From Trifolium pratense (Eukaryota > Streptophyta > Magnoliopsida > Fabales > Fabaceae), in contig NC_060065.1 in NCBI RefSeq assembly GCF_020283565.1, positions 18,328,866-18,392,865 of the forward strand: a DNA stretch of 64,000 nt, written 5' to 3'. Below the pieces are notes generated by a model. That model was given only the letters and a program-made list of their open reading frames with translations. It ran no database searches and was not told the origin of the DNA. The translations under genes and the position numbers were made by a program. The first letter of the stretch is position 1, and each line of letters begins with the position of its first letter. This document shows, one piece after another, positions 1 to 11,746 of the stretch.

Positions 1-291
1 AACTGGATTAGAAACTTTATTTAGATAAGTGGGATGATTGAAGTTCGAACCCCGACTTCCTATATATATATATATAATGTAATAAACGACAAATTTATTT
101 AACAATAAATGAATAATATGTTAATATGAGGATCAAATTAAAAAAAAAAAAACATTAAAACAATTGAAATAGTCAGAAAACTATCGAAGAGTTTTAGAAA
201 ATACTCAAACCAATTTACTAAAAACCAAAAAATGTATTTAGAACAATCGCATGGTGCCACTGCCACCTGAGGAAGTTGAAGCAATAACGAA
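1..291. other. TFIIIA upstream region
   Basis: AT-rich sequence with a short TA microsatellite at about 61-77 and an A-run near 139-150. I see no gene here. The part nearest 292 is the likely promoter and 5' UTR of the zinc-finger gene, but no convincing TATA box or other element stands out. Confidence 0.5.
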
Positions 292-3200
292 ATGGGTGAT
301 AAAGAGATGGCTGATTCGTTCGAAAGTAATAAAAGACCAATTTTCAGAGACATTAGACGCTATTTTTGTGACTATTGTGGCATCTCTAGGTCCAAGAAGA
401 CCCTAATTACCTCTCACATCAATTCTCATCATCAAGTATTTTTCTGTTTCTTTCCTTCATTTTGTTTTATCAGTATCAGTATTTTGATTTTCTCTTTGAA
501 TTGATTTTATAGATTTTCCCATTGAATTGATAAATTTTCAACTTTGGTAAATCAAGTCCAATATAAAATACATACAAGTTGGAATGTGAGCTGTTTGAAT
601 GCAAGGAATCCAAATACCTTTTATTTTATACATTATTTAGCACCTATGAAGCACAAACACCGGACATTGACACCGATAATAATTTGAAACAATGACATAA
701 TTCAATGAAATTATGTGTCTGTGTAGGACACAGACTCGTGTCCAACACCAAGACACGCCTCATCTGAGAATTGTCACTGCATCGTAGTTTAGTACCTTAG
801 TACGATATGTGCTTATAAACGAGCTGATATGCAATTTGGCTCTGATTTGTTTTACTTTAGTCTTGTAAGTGTAAACGTATGCTAAGTAGTAGCGAATATA
901 TCTACTCAATTTCTTCACTAATCTGTTTTTCTGTCAAAGTGTGACAAATGTGGGGAACGGATCCTCTCCCGTGAGGATTGCCCGGGAGGAAACCCAGTGC
1001 TCATCAGCACCATTCATTTCTTTTTTAATGCTCAACTGCCTGCAAACAAAAGAATTTCAACCGTACAGATCTCACTGAACAATACTTTTCACGGGAGAGG
1101 ATCCGTTCCCGACAAATGTGAATTTATGATGCAATGGAATACTTGAGATTACACCGTTATGAACAAGTTGTCATTCAGTGACATTACTATACACTGTCAT
1201 TTTCTAGGACTGCACAAAGTTGCAGTTTTAGGAACAAAATTGTATATTGAATGATTCATTCAAAAGTTTAGTTAATTGATATCAGAAAACACAAGTTTAG
1301 TTAATTATGTGGGTGATATCTCATGATTTTAAATTCCAACACCCTTTGAAAAGAAATTTCAAAAAATTAAAATAAAAGTTAAGGTTACGGTCACGGTCAC
1401 TTAAAAATTAATACACCCCAAGGCCCAGATGGCCGGTTGGCTGCAGCATCTCGTGTGGTGGTCAAGTTGAGTGCATCATCTCCAGTTCACAAAATTGAAT
1501 ACCCTTGCGGCACACCAAATGTATAATACCTCTACCTTATATACACTAGGAATTCTCAATTGTTACAACAATTCCAAACATACCCTTAAGAAAGTTAAAC
1601 TTCAAAATCATGGAAAGAAAAACCATTTGTAAGCATTAATCTTTATTTCTATCTATAATAGAGCTGTATATCTGAATAATTTTGCTCATCAGGACACTCT
1701 TTTCTCGGTCTTTGAGGTGATATGTTTAGTTACTAATCATAACAACTTAATGCTAGAGTTTGAGAGCTTCTATGTTTAAGAGTGTGATAGATAAACCCAC
1801 AAGAGACTACTATCTTTTTTTACCTTTCTCTCTAATTTGTAAACTTGGTATACTTTTAATGTTTATGTTGTTAACCAATGATGTGTCTTAGGTGGAAGTG
1901 GAAAAAGCAGGACTCCAAAGAGATCAAGAAGCACAAGGTATAAAATCGAATACTTGTAAAGAATGTGGCGCTAGTTTCAGAAAACCTGCCTATCTATTGC
2001 AGCACATGCAAAGTCATTCACTTGAGGTATTTCATGTTAATATAAGATGACAACAGTCTAACATTCTATTGTCCCAACTTCTAAGTGTGTGTTTGGTTTG
2101 ACGGTGACTAGAATTGAGTTTGGTAGAATTGAGTTTGATAGAATTGATTTTGGTTAAAAGTGAGTTGAACAGAATTGGTTTATGTTTGGATACATTAATG
2201 TAAAAGTGGTTCTTATCAACTTATGTTGTTTGGATAAATTGGATCAATTTTGCTTTTGAATGTATAATTACTAAAATGAGTTTTAGTATTTTTTTTTAAG
2301 GGTTTTAGTATACTCCGTCTGTCCCAAAATATAAGGAAAAATTAGTCATTAAAAGTTATGTATTTGGTTAAAAATTTGGACTAAAAATACATTAATTTTG
2401 GTTGATTAATTTTTCCTTATATTTTGAGAGGGGGAGTATGTGTTAAACTATAATTTTTTTTTCTAGTTTAGATGATTACTAAATTTATGTTAGTATTGTT
2501 ATAAAAACAATATGTTGGTATTATTCTGTTCCAGAAACTCTTTAATTTTAAAAAAAAATTAAAAATAATACTTAATCATGTTGATGTACAACTTTTTTAA
2601 TAAGCTATGGTTGTACTACTTTATTTAAGTAGAGTTTTTTTATTAAATGTAGATATACTAATATTTTGCTGTAAAACTAAAGAAATGTGACGTAATGAAA
2701 TACATACCCAATTAATTAATAAGAACAGGATAATAATGAAATAACGAAAAGATGTGAATGCCATACACTAGAATCGAGTATAACCAACGCAGAAGCTTCA
2801 AATATTGGCTTCGTTTAGAATCGATTTTGGGCATTAGAATTGCGTTGTCCTATTGCTACCCAAACAGCTTCACTAAACAGGAAACTCACGTTTAGTGCCA
2901 GCAACGTGCGTTTAACTCATTCCAACGCCAATCCAAACAAGCACTAACTTTATCTCATTATGTACTTCAATTGATTATGCTCCTTTCTTTATAGATAGTA
3001 ACTTTGTTGGGTGGTTAGAATTAGTTCATGCTTTAGGTATCTGAAGATTTTGTTATATGAAAAAAAAATCTAACTACCTATGTCATCATGTTTCATCTAG
3101 AATCATATTCTTTGGACAGTATTAGTTTGCTCAATAAATTACTATCCTGGTAACACTTGATGATATTAGTTTTTGCATCAACTGAAGATACATATTTTTG

Positions 3201-4841
3201 CAGGAAAGTAAATTATATGATACTAGAATTATATAATTATGTAAGTTGTAGCGTGAAGCATTGGATCTCAGACTCCAAAATGCGCGAGGCAGCATGGTTT
3301 GGCTTGATGGATCAGTATCAAGCAGGGTGACCTCTTGAGAAGCTCCATCAAGAGTGCCTCAGTCACGCTCCATTCAAAACGAGGTTGGCAGTTTTGTTTC
3401 ACTCACAGCTTTTCTTGTTGGAGCACATTGATTCTTATTAGTTTATTGATTTCCTGCTTTTAACATGTTATTGCTTGCTCCAGAGGCCGTACATTTGTAC
3501 TTTTGATGGTTGTCAGGTGAGTTACAGAAGAAAGGACCATTTGAATCGTCATCTTCTACAACATGAAGGGAAAAAATTTAAATGTCCAATCGAGAATTGC
3601 AACCGTGACTTTAGTTTCGAGGGAAACGTGACAAGACATGTCAAGCAGTTTCATAACAAGGATTCTTCTACCTCTATTGATGTTAAAATTCAGAAGCAGC
3701 ATGTGTGCCCGGAAATTGGCTGTGGGAAAGTTTTCAAATTTGCATCAAAGCTAGAGAAGCACAAAGATTCTCATGGTAAGTTTCATTTCAATATTTTTTT
3801 ATTAATGAGCAAGTTTTTCATCTGTTATGCATAATTTGATTCTTCATTTAGAGTTCTGAAGAGATGTTTAGCACACTTTTGAAGAATGCCTGTAATCTGC
3901 AGTTAAGCTGGAGTCAATAGAGACAGTGTGCTTATATCCTGGGTGTATGAAGCATTTTACTAGTATCCAGTGCCTTAGAGCACACACTAAATCCTGCCAT
4001 CAGTATGTGACCTGTGAAACTTGTGGGGAAAAGCAACTTGAGAAGAACATTAAAAGGCATCTCCGTAAGCATGAAAATGGTAGTTCATCCGAGGTGTTTG
4101 ATTGTGATTATAAGGGTTGTAGCTGCACCTTCTCAAGTGTAAGACCTCCCTAGTCTTAGAACTGATTGATGCACATTTGTTTACTTTAATCGTGGATTGC
4201 GGAAAATATCAGTTTGTTCAAATTCTGCCGTACTGCAGAGCTATAGTACCACTATAGCTTCTATTTGGCAACAGTACTTGATAGTGTATCGTGGAACAAT
4301 AGTAATTTGTTCAAATTCCACTACACCATAGCGCTACTATAGCTGCTATTTAACAAGATTGTTTTAACTATAGTTTAAAAACATTTGTATATAAATTGGT
4401 CTTGTTTTTAATTCTCTTCTGGATATGATTCAACAGAAATCCAATCTTTCCAAGCATGTCAAGGCTATCCATTTGCAAGATAAACCCTATATGTGCAGCT
4501 TTCCTGATTGCGGCATGAAATTTGCTTATAAACACGTGAGAGATAACCATGAAAAATCCGGTTCACATGTTTTTACCCTAGTAAGTTTTTATGCTTATGT
4601 ATCCTATAATCCTAATGCCTTGCCTTGTAAGGAATTTGTTATATCTATCTACATACTTGCAAGATGTACTCATCAAAATTGCTTTGTGCAGGGGGATTTT
4701 GAAGAAACTGATGAACAATTCAGGTCAAGGAATAGGGGAGGGAGAAAGAGAAAGTGTCCTACAGTTGAAATGTTGATTAGGAAGAGAGTTGCTCCCCCAA
4801 CTCAACTAGAGGTGCTAATGAAGGGTATTGATATTGAGTAG
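292..4841 (+). CDS. TFIIIA: Transcription factor IIIA, nine C2H2 zinc fingers (six coding exons)
   Basis: Six exons join with GT-AG borders and consistent phases: 292-435, 1892-2026, 3484-3775, 3903-4138, 4437-4580 and 4692-4841. They give about 366 residues, slightly shorter than Arabidopsis TFIIIA. Nine C2H2 fingers are readable: one in exon 1 (CDYC...HH), one in exon 2 (CKEC...HMQSH), three in exon 3, two complete in exon 4, one split across exons 4/5 and one in exon 5. The basic C-terminus contains GGRKRKC. In plants this protein binds the internal control region of 5S rRNA genes to recruit TFIIIB and RNA polymerase III, and it also binds 5S rRNA. Identification is strengthened by the 5S-rRNA-like cassette exon in intron 2, a hallmark of plant TFIIIA genes. 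The start ATG at 292 is the first in frame with finger 1. Introns 1 and 2 have been enlarged by transposons. Exon borders are read by eye. Confidence 0.93.
953..1110. mobile_element. MULE-type MITE in TFIIIA intron 1
   Basis: A 158-bp element with 22-bp perfect terminal inverted repeats (left GGGAACGGATCCTCTCCC..., mirrored at 1089-1110). It is flanked by an exact 10-bp direct repeat GACAAATGTG at 943-952 and 1111-1120. A 9-10-bp target duplication is typical of Mutator-like elements. No coding capacity. Confidence 0.85.
2085..2944. mobile_element. PIF/Harbinger-like non-autonomous element in TFIIIA intron 2
   Basis: The ends are imperfect inverted repeats (GTGTGTTTGGTTTGACGG on the left; the right end read in reverse is GTGCTTGTTTGGATTGGC). 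They are flanked by TAA at 2082-2084 and 2945-2947, as expected for the 3-bp target duplication of this superfamily. About 860 bp, no coding capacity seen, and a Stowaway MITE is inserted inside it. The superfamily assignment rests on the TSD and end motif only. Confidence 0.55.
2313..2436. mobile_element. Stowaway (Tc1/mariner) MITE
   Basis: A 124-bp element whose ends read CTCCGTCTGTCCCAAAATAT and its near-complement, bordered by TA on both sides (2311-2312 and 2437-2438). This is the classic Stowaway end motif and target site. It is nested in the larger element at 2085-2944. Confidence 0.85.
3204..3383 (+). other. TFIIIA: TFIIIA alternative (poison) cassette exon
   Basis: Between coding exons 2 and 3 there is a potential 180-nt exon with acceptor TTTTTGCAG at 3203 and donor GAG|GTTGG at 3383/3384. 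Read in phase from exon 2, it meets TAA at 3234-3236 after ten codons, so inclusion truncates the protein after finger 2. In characterised plants inclusion of this exon targets the transcript for nonsense-mediated decay, while skipping gives the functional factor. The exact borders here are inferred from splice consensus. Confidence 0.8.
3250..3369 (+). ncRNA. P5SM: plant 5S rRNA mimic regulatory element
   Basis: The sequence resembles 5S rRNA, with blocks GGATCTCAGACTCC and CAGGGTGACCTCTTGAGAAG corresponding to conserved 5S segments. It folds similarly: AGCGTGA (3250-3256) pairs with TCACGCT (3363-3369), GAGGCA (3286-3291) with TGCCTC (3355-3360), and CTTGATGG (3303-3310) with CCATCAAG (3345-3352). 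The element is known across land plants. It is bound by ribosomal protein L5, which promotes skipping of the poison exon and so couples TFIIIA level to the balance of 5S rRNA and L5. The pairing is seen in the sequence; the mechanism is established knowledge for the family. Confidence 0.9.
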
Positions 4842-5441
4842 ATGCATTGAGCTTTTAATTTTATGCATTTTCCCCGCAACTCAGAGCAGTAAAAGATAGA
4901 AAAATGAAAGTTAAGGGAAAGATTTAATAACAATAATGTATTGCAATGGAAGTTGCAGTTGTGTATAGACTACGTGCTCATTAGAAAAAGGAAAATGTTA
5001 TTCCAACACAATTTTTAAACAAAAATACAACAAATATACATTTTTTGTTTTTTTTAATATTATTTGCATGTATCAATTTCCGTGCATGTGAGTGGTAAAA
5101 AGATGTGTTTATTTTGTGTCCCCAAATTTTGTGTTTAGATAACACTCCTGCTAGAAAAATTAAACAATCAGCATCTAACATCATGTTTTTTTTTATATTA
5201 AATGTGGACAGTTTGTACATAAATAAAAATATGGACATCTTTGTTTTTTGTGAAATATGGGCAGTTTGTAATACATGCTCATCTTTTACACCTCAAAAAC
5301 CAAAAATTAAAAGTTAAAATGAGGAAGAAGGCTTGTAATACATGCTCATCTTTTACACCTCAAAAACCAAAAATTAAAAGTTTTTTTTTTTTTGACAACA
5401 AAAAAAAAAATTGAGGAAGAAGGCTTTCATTAATGATGTTA
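4842..5441. other. TFIIIA 3' flank with a 50-bp direct duplication
   Basis: No gene seen. A 50-bp block is repeated at 5266-5315 and 5333-5382 with a 67-bp period, followed by T- and A-runs. The first ~150 bp probably hold the 3' UTR and polyadenylation region of the zinc-finger gene. Confidence 0.6.
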
Positions 5442-6131
5442 GGGGTGATCGTATCCGAACCAATCCAAAAGTAAAACCGCAAATCGAACCAAACCAAACC
5501 GAAAACCGCAAAAACCGCATTTGGTTTGGATGTATTTGGATGGCTTTCTTACTGAACCGCAAACCGCAAAACCGCAAACCGCAAAAACCGCGGATAACCG
5601 CAAAAACCGCATTAAGTTACTATTATATATTTATATTCCAATATTGTAAAAGAAAATATATTTATATTCCAATATACATGCCCAATTACCAAGTCAGTCG
5701 ACCAAATTAATCGAACTTCAAGTTGTTTTTATTTTTTGTACTGAAATTTTATTTTGGTGTTGTAATGTTATTTTAAATAAACAAATTTTATCGGTACCGT
5801 GATGTTATTTTGAAAATTCAATTTTTTTATATATTTAAAATTGTAAGTTACTATAATGTTATTTTGGATAAATAATTTTTGTTGGTACTACAATGTTATT
5901 TTGGAACTTCAATTTTTTATTTTTTTTTTATGCTTAAAATTGTTCGGTACAATCGTTATGTTTTAAACCGCACCAACCGAACCGATCCAAACCGCATTGG
6001 TTTGATTTGGTTTGGTTTGGATGACTTTTTAAAAATCAACCGAACCAAACCGAACCGCATGCATTTTTATCTCGCGGTTAGGATGACTTTTATGCTCAAA
6101 ACCGAACCAAACCGCACCGCGATCACCCCTA
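5442..6131. mobile_element. Non-autonomous inverted-repeat element rich in ACCGCAAA motifs
   Basis: The ends GGGGTGATCG and CGATCACCCC are inverted. AATGATGTTA flanks the element on both sides (5432-5441 and 6132-6141), a 10-bp target duplication. Inside, both arms repeat AACCGCAAAACCGC and GGTTTGGTTTGG motifs, so the arms are long imperfect inverted repeats around an AT-rich centre. ORF-like readings here come from this repetitive structure, not a gene. The long TSD suggests the Mutator group. Confidence 0.7.
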
Positions 6132-6699
6132 AATGATGTTAAAAAGACAAAGTATATATAAACCTAGACTTCATCCAAAGTTTGTAATTCATGCTATCTC
6201 TTTTTTTCTTCACACTATTCAATGTGAGACATGGATGAATATAGTATAACACAACATATTTTTCCTTCATCCAAAGTTTCACATTTATTCATTTTGTTAT
6301 CAACTTCATCCTCACAATGTAAAAGATCATCTCCATAACTAACCACATTTGTAGAATAAACAGTTTTCAATATTTTTGTTTTCTTCTTTTAGGCTTCACA
6401 AATTGTCCGTGAATTTTGGACATGTAACGTGTATGTAATCAAACTTTTTGCTTCACTGGAAACTTATTAAAGTTAATAATATGATCAAACACATTATCTT
6501 TTAGCGAATACAAACTCATTTTCATCATCTATGGATTAATTTATGTGGTGGACACTTGACACAAACTTGTATTCCAACATAGTTCCTTATTTTTTTTTGT
6601 TTAATGTGTTAAATCAGAACAATATATATTTCAATATATATATATTTCATTCATGAAAAGAATTCTTTTCTATTTCAATATGTGTTCAGTAAGTCACAA
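6132..6699. other. AT-rich non-coding stretch
   Basis: No ORF, RNA gene or well-bounded repeat recognised. It lies between the element ending at 6131 and the copia remnant. Confidence 0.4.
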
Positions 6700-7184
6700 A
6701 CTGAATTTATATACATCAATGGAATGATCCATTAAACCTATACAGCTGTACTAATCACTATATATGGCAAGGAATTAATATAGAATAGGAATCAAAGATT
6801 TACGGCAACAAAGACTGCCATGAATCTCTCCTAAGAGTCAACTAATTAAATAAGGAAAGACAGCTCACTCCAACACTCCTCCCCAAGTTGGTAAGTAGAT
6901 ATTTCTAATACCCAACTTGTCTAGTGAGCTATGAAAGACTTTACTTGAGACAACCTTTGTCAAATTGTCAACATATCTGCAAGTTGATCTTCAGATCTAA
7001 CAAAAGGGAATTTGATTATTTTTTCTTCAAGATTCTGTTTGATGAAATGCCTATCCACTTCAATATGCTTGGTACGATCATGTTGAACCGGGTTGTGTGA
7101 AATTTCAATTGCTGCCTTGTTATCGCAGAATAATTTCAATTGCGTGCATGGCAAATGTGTTTTAATTCCCATAAAAAGACACAA
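6700..7184 (-). pseudogene. Ty1/copia 3' end: RNase H C-terminus plus start of 3' LTR
   Basis: On the minus strand, 7184-6960 encodes the C-terminal part of a copia RNase H, with the family signatures LFCDNKAAIEISHNPVQHDR, TKHIEVDRHFIKQ and SEDQLADMLT. Past 6960 the conserved tail continues in other frames (to the LPTWGG-type ending near 6873), showing frameshifts. TGTTGGAGTGAGCTGTC at about 6874-6858 looks like the LTR start directly after pol. The 5' part is missing. A dead fragment of a minus-oriented element. Confidence 0.85.
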
Positions 7185-7691
7185 TTGGTAATTAAATGAA
7201 ACTCACGATGTACAGAAGAGAAGAATGAGTTCTACCTGTAAAAAACTATATTAATTGTATTTTTATCTTTAAAATGTTGGTCATAAAATGAGAAATTTTT
7301 TATTTTTTTTTTCTTTGAAGCCAATATCTCTAATTCTATATGATAATATTGTCTCACTTTTTTGTAGCAATTTAATTCACATTTCTCTTGAATGGAAAGT
7401 GAGACTCCATGCGATCAAATAGTGTAACCCAACTACGCAAGTGACTAATATTCTCACAAGGTTCGAGAAATTAATCTTTACAGTTGTGCACAGAGATACT
7501 CAATATACGGCAAAAAAGATATTATTTACCGTCAATAAAATAGGTTTGTATTAAAGTTTAGAGTGGTGCTATATACAGCGAACCACTTTCTCGCTAAATT
7601 TCGCGAAATACACTTTTTTTTTGTTACAAAATCAAACACCCTTTAGTTAAATTTTATATTTTTTCTTATTAAAAAAAGAGCACCGCTTCAC
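7185..7691. other. AT-rich non-coding stretch
   Basis: No gene recognised. A GGTGCTATATA-type motif near 7563 recurs at 7891 inside the neighbouring hAT element, so part of this stretch is old repeat DNA. Confidence 0.4.
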
Positions 7692-8334
7692 CAGGGACGG
7701 AACTAGGTATATCAAATATTAGGCGGTCGCCACCCTTTAATCATATTTATTCCTAATAATATAGTACCCCACCTTAGTAGTCGCCCATGCAAAAATCAAA
7801 TGTAAAAAAGCTAATAGCCCCCGTACAATAAATAAACACCTTTTAAATTAATATAGCAATATAATAAAATACTCCCCTATTTTTTTTGAGCGGTGCTATA
7901 TAGCACGACACACTCTTTTGACGACATTGCATGACCAACGCAAATTTTACACAATTTATATATTTGATAGGCTTAATGCTAGTTTATCTAATTAAAAATA
8001 AAGAACAAACTAAATACTAAAAAATAAGTAAGCATAATCTAAAATATTGTTGCTATCCCACCGTCGCCATCATTAGTTGTAGTCCAAAGCAATGTAATGA
8101 AGATCAAATATCAAACTCTTTAACCCCAGGAAGTACACGTATCAAAAGCATTATTTACTAGCCAAATAAATCATGAGGTGGGATTAATTTGTAGCAGAAT
8201 CACCATAAAAAATCATTTTAACTCAACTCAAACAAAAGAAACAAATAAAATAGTAGAAAATATTCAGTCGTGCAATTTATACGACAAATTTTGTCGTGCA
8301 CTCTATCTTTATCCATTTTTTTTTATAGGGTCTT

Positions 8335-8497
8335 GTTAACATGTGCCCTAAGGGCACATGTTAAGATATCCAATTATAGAAACTCAATATTTAATGATGC
8401 TAGAAATTTAATGCTTCAAATGTTAAAAAGCACAAATTAGCATTTAATAATTTCTATTTTTATTTCCTTAACATGTGCCTTAAGGGCACATGTTAAC
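8335..8497. mobile_element. MITE with GTTAACATGTGCCCT ends
   Basis: Inverted ends of about 30 bp, each itself containing the palindrome ACATGTGCC..TAAGGGCACATGT. A related copy lies at 39603-39772, which supports the boundaries. Nested in the hAT element. Confidence 0.75.
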
Positions 8498-8545
8498 ATT
8501 CTCCTTTTTTATAACAAATAATCATTTTTAGGTGCATTAAATAAA

Positions 8546-8895
8546 AGCTTAATTGCATATTTGGTTCCGTATGTTTATTTTAAGTTTTAATTTGATCTCT
8601 TATATATGTTTAAAAAGTTTTAAGTTGGTCATTTTGGTCAAATTTTTGTTTAAATGGTTTACATAGCTAATAGATTTGCGTGCGAGGACAACTTGGGAGG
8701 GTAGTATGTGAAAGTTTTAGACGAAATTAACTCAAAACTTAACAAAAAGTTAGAAAATATTACCTCAAAATTTAACGAAAATGACGAACTTATGTTGACA
8801 TCAATAACATAAGGAACCAACTTAAAACGTTTTAAACATAAGAGATCAAATTGAAACATAAAATAAACATAAGAGACTAAATACGCAATTAAGCC
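8546..8895. mobile_element. 350-bp MITE, 9-bp target duplication
   Basis: Long inverted repeats start AGCTTAATTGC on the left and end GCAATTAAGCC on the right. TTAAATAAA flanks the element at 8537-8545 and 8896-8904. The arms, with CATAAGAGATCAAATTG-type sequence, are complementary over more than 60 bp. Probably Mutator-like from the TSD length. Confidence 0.8.
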
Positions 8896-9116
8896 TTAAA
8901 TAAATTATATATTTAATCTGTAATATAAACTAGATACATAATTATTCAATAAACCTAAAAAATCAAATATTTCAATTGCCTATTATTAATTGTCGAAGTG
9001 AAGTTTTTCTTTTTTGACAAAAAAGTTGAAATTAGTTATTGTTGAAGTTATTTATATCACGCGTTAAATGTTCGCCACCCTCAACATTATTTTCTGGTTC
9101 CGTCCCTGCGCTTCAC

Positions 9117-10498
9117 CATACACCACTTATATTTGTATACTATTATAGTCCACTAAAGCTAACACAACAAACCGCTTGCTGCAAATCTGCAATATGTAGA
9201 AGCATGAAGTGAAAACAATTTGTACTTGTAATACAGTAAAAAAATTGAGTGGTGAAAAGTATTGTGACTAAGGAAGATACAAAAACTCTATTGAGAAACA
9301 AATGATTTGAGTGAGTAATAAAAAGAGACCTCAATTGAGTTTATCCCTGGCTTGGTATGCCTCCAAAGTAGGCTGTTGTGCTGAACTGGGTTAACAATTC
9401 TGGTGTGTTGTTTATGCTTTTCAGTATATGTTTTTAATGCTCTGCTTTATTATTCTTACTGCTAAGACAAGTGTTTCGACAAGTGTCTGAACTTCGTGGA
9501 CAACACTTATCTATTGTGTACCAGAATTTCATTTTCGATTGTATGGTTTTCTTTTTTGTTGTTTAAAATATTGGGATTCCCAAAACAATATAATTTTCTT
9601 ATATACTATAATTTATTTTATTAAAATTTATTGAGTCTTTTAAAATTATATAGTAACTAGAACTTTGACCCATGCGGTGCATGGGTCTAATTAGGTGTAA
9701 TATGTAACAATAAAAAATAAAATACAAAAATTCTAAGAGCATTTTCAATAAGAGTAGTATAGGGAATTTCATGGACTAATTATTCTATATTTGTTTATGT
9801 GTTTATTTTATATTTTATATATTTTTTAAATAATTTTGGAACCCCATCGTTTTGTTTACTTATTAAAAAAAAATTGCTGATAACTAAAGGTTAAAAAATT
9901 GATGATAATTAAAGGTTAAAAAAAAACTAAAGACATAATCAATAACATAAACTTAAGTAGACATCCATAAATAAATAAAAATTGTGATTAATTCCGCCGT
10001 TCAAATTTATTGAAGACAGGGTTAACATATTAGGATTCCTAAATTCTTTCATAATTGAAGCACATGTTTTAGCGGTTGAAAGGTTTTATTGTAAGTAAGG
10101 GATGCAGGTTCGATGACAAATCTGTAATTTTTTAATATAAAGCTGCAATAAAAAGAAAGAGAAAATGAGAGGGGAAAAAATTTAGTTTAGGGTTAGCTTA
10201 TGTTAGCAAGCTTATAATATAAGAGATTATCGGTTTTTAATTGTTTAAATTGTGCAATGAAAATTGATGGTGCTTAATTATCGTATGAAATCTTTCCTAT
10301 GAAAGTTGATGGAGCTTAACACTTTGTGGACATAATTTAAATCACAATTGGTCTGCTAGTGCATATTGTATCAATTGATCATCGGTTAATATTAAATATG
10401 CAATGTTAAAATCAAAATAATGAATGTGATTAATGACATAACTATAGTTGTGTTTGGTTGTATTGCAAAAAAAAAATTGATTTAGCAGAATTGAGTTT
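9117..10498. other. Repeat-derived non-coding region
   Basis: No gene. It contains a G/C-rich hairpin CCCATGCGGTGCATGGG at about 9670-9686 and one member of a dispersed family (about 10021-10227) with a tRNA-like GATGCAGGTTCGATGAC box and the end motif AAGCTTATAATATAAGAGAT. Confidence 0.45.
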
Positions 10499-10648
10499 GA
10501 TAATAACTTTTCAAATTACACGTGATAATAACTTTCCAAATTACACGTGATAATAACTTTCCAAATTTCACATAATAATTATTCTCTAAATTTATTACAC
10601 GTGATAATAACTTTCCAAATTTCACATAATAATTATTCTCTAAATTTA
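10499..10648. repeat. Short tandem repeats with GTGATAATAACTTTCCAAAT unit
   Basis: The unit is repeated three to four times with intervening CACATAATAATTATTCTCTAAA blocks. The pattern is a local duplication of about 60 bp with internal 27-bp repeats. No coding content. Confidence 0.8.
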
Positions 10649-10779
10649 TGATCCGGTAGAAAAAAAATCATTGATCAGGAAAGACATAAAAATATTTCGT
10701 GATGAATAATATAGTCAACAATAATTTTGATATGATATACTTTTAAAATTGATGGTGCTTATCAATTATTGCACATAAT

Positions 10780-10975
10780 TTTAATCACAATTGATATACT
10801 TGCCATAATGGTTGGAAATATTGCCTTGCATCGAAGGGTTGCGAGTTCGAATCATAGTCAAGACAAAATTGTATTATTTTTTAATAAAAATTGCAAGATA
10901 AAATGGAGGAAAAATAGGGAAAACAAATTAGGGTTTAGAGTTTGCTTGTGTATACAAGCTTATAATATAAAAGAT
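10780..10975 (+). repeat. tRNA-like repeat family member (possible SINE)
   Basis: Contains GGGTTGCGAGTTCGAATC, which resembles a pol III B box, preceded by a TGG-rich A-box-like stretch, and ends in AAGCTTATAATATAAAAGA. Related copies end with the same motif near 10208-10227, 18474-18493 and 18826-18850. The family identity is uncertain: SINE or other short non-autonomous repeat. Confidence 0.45.
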
Positions 10976-11491
10976 TTATTATTGTACCTTATTTATAATT
11001 TATTATGTTCAAACACAATTTTTTTTTTTTGGTACATAATATGTTCAAACACAATTTATTGCCATCAAACATATTTATTATATTTCATCCTTATTTATAT
11101 GCAAAAGTTTACTTTTTAGATTCATTGAATAACTTATGTATTTGGTTTATATTATAGTCCAGATACATCAATATTTTAATGAATCTGAAAAATTAACTTT
11201 TGCTTATGATTAAGGATAGAGGGAGTAGTAATTTTGTCTAGAAAACTCAATAAATATTAAATAGCTTCACATTGGTATTGTTTTTTCATTCGTATTTTAA
11301 GAGAACATGGCAATTGGCAACCAATATCGGCTGCGCGCTCTCTTTCATTGCAATTTTATGCATTGCTCTTATTTTGACTCAAGGTAAAAAATTTACTTAT
11401 TTTATGCCTAAAAAACACCAATTAATTAGGTTTTGCTTACCAATTCCCTAAATTATTTCAAATGTTTATATTTTTAGTAGAATTATTTATT

Positions 11492-11691
11492 GGATCCCGT
11501 TTGGATTAGCTTATTTTTGAGTTTATGCAAACATATGATGCAATATAATTAAATTAGGTTTTATATTATTTTATAAGTTCACACTAGTGAAAATTGTATT
11601 TTTATAAACTATTTTATTATAAACTACTTTGACAAACTTATAATTATATATAAAAATTGCATAAGCTCAAACATAAGCTAATCTAGACGAA
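11492..11691. mobile_element. MITE in intron of defensin-like copy A
   Basis: Inverted ends around TCCCGTTTGGATTAGCTTAT and ATAAGCTAATCTAGACGA. The corresponding intron in the paralogue (near 23027) lacks the block, so it behaves as an insertion. Target duplication probably TA-like; exact ends uncertain. Confidence 0.7.
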
Positions 11692-11746
11692 CTCATAATA
11701 TAAATGATAAATCACTTTTGATCTAGAAAGCTTGTAATTAAAAATA

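Larger units (their letters stand above)
7692..9108. mobile_element. Non-autonomous hAT element (1.4 kb)
   Basis: Ends CAGGGACGGAACTAG and CTGGTTCCGTCCCTG form a CAGGG-type inverted repeat typical of plant hAT elements. An exact 8-bp duplication CGCTTCAC flanks the element (7684-7691 and 9109-9116), the size expected of hAT. No transposase remains. Two other MITEs (8335-8497 and 8546-8895) are inserted inside. Confidence 0.85.

Noticed and set aside
5411..6136. ORFs rich in Arg/Asn/Pro
   Set aside because: They read through the ACCGCAAA/AACCGAACC motifs of an inverted-repeat element.
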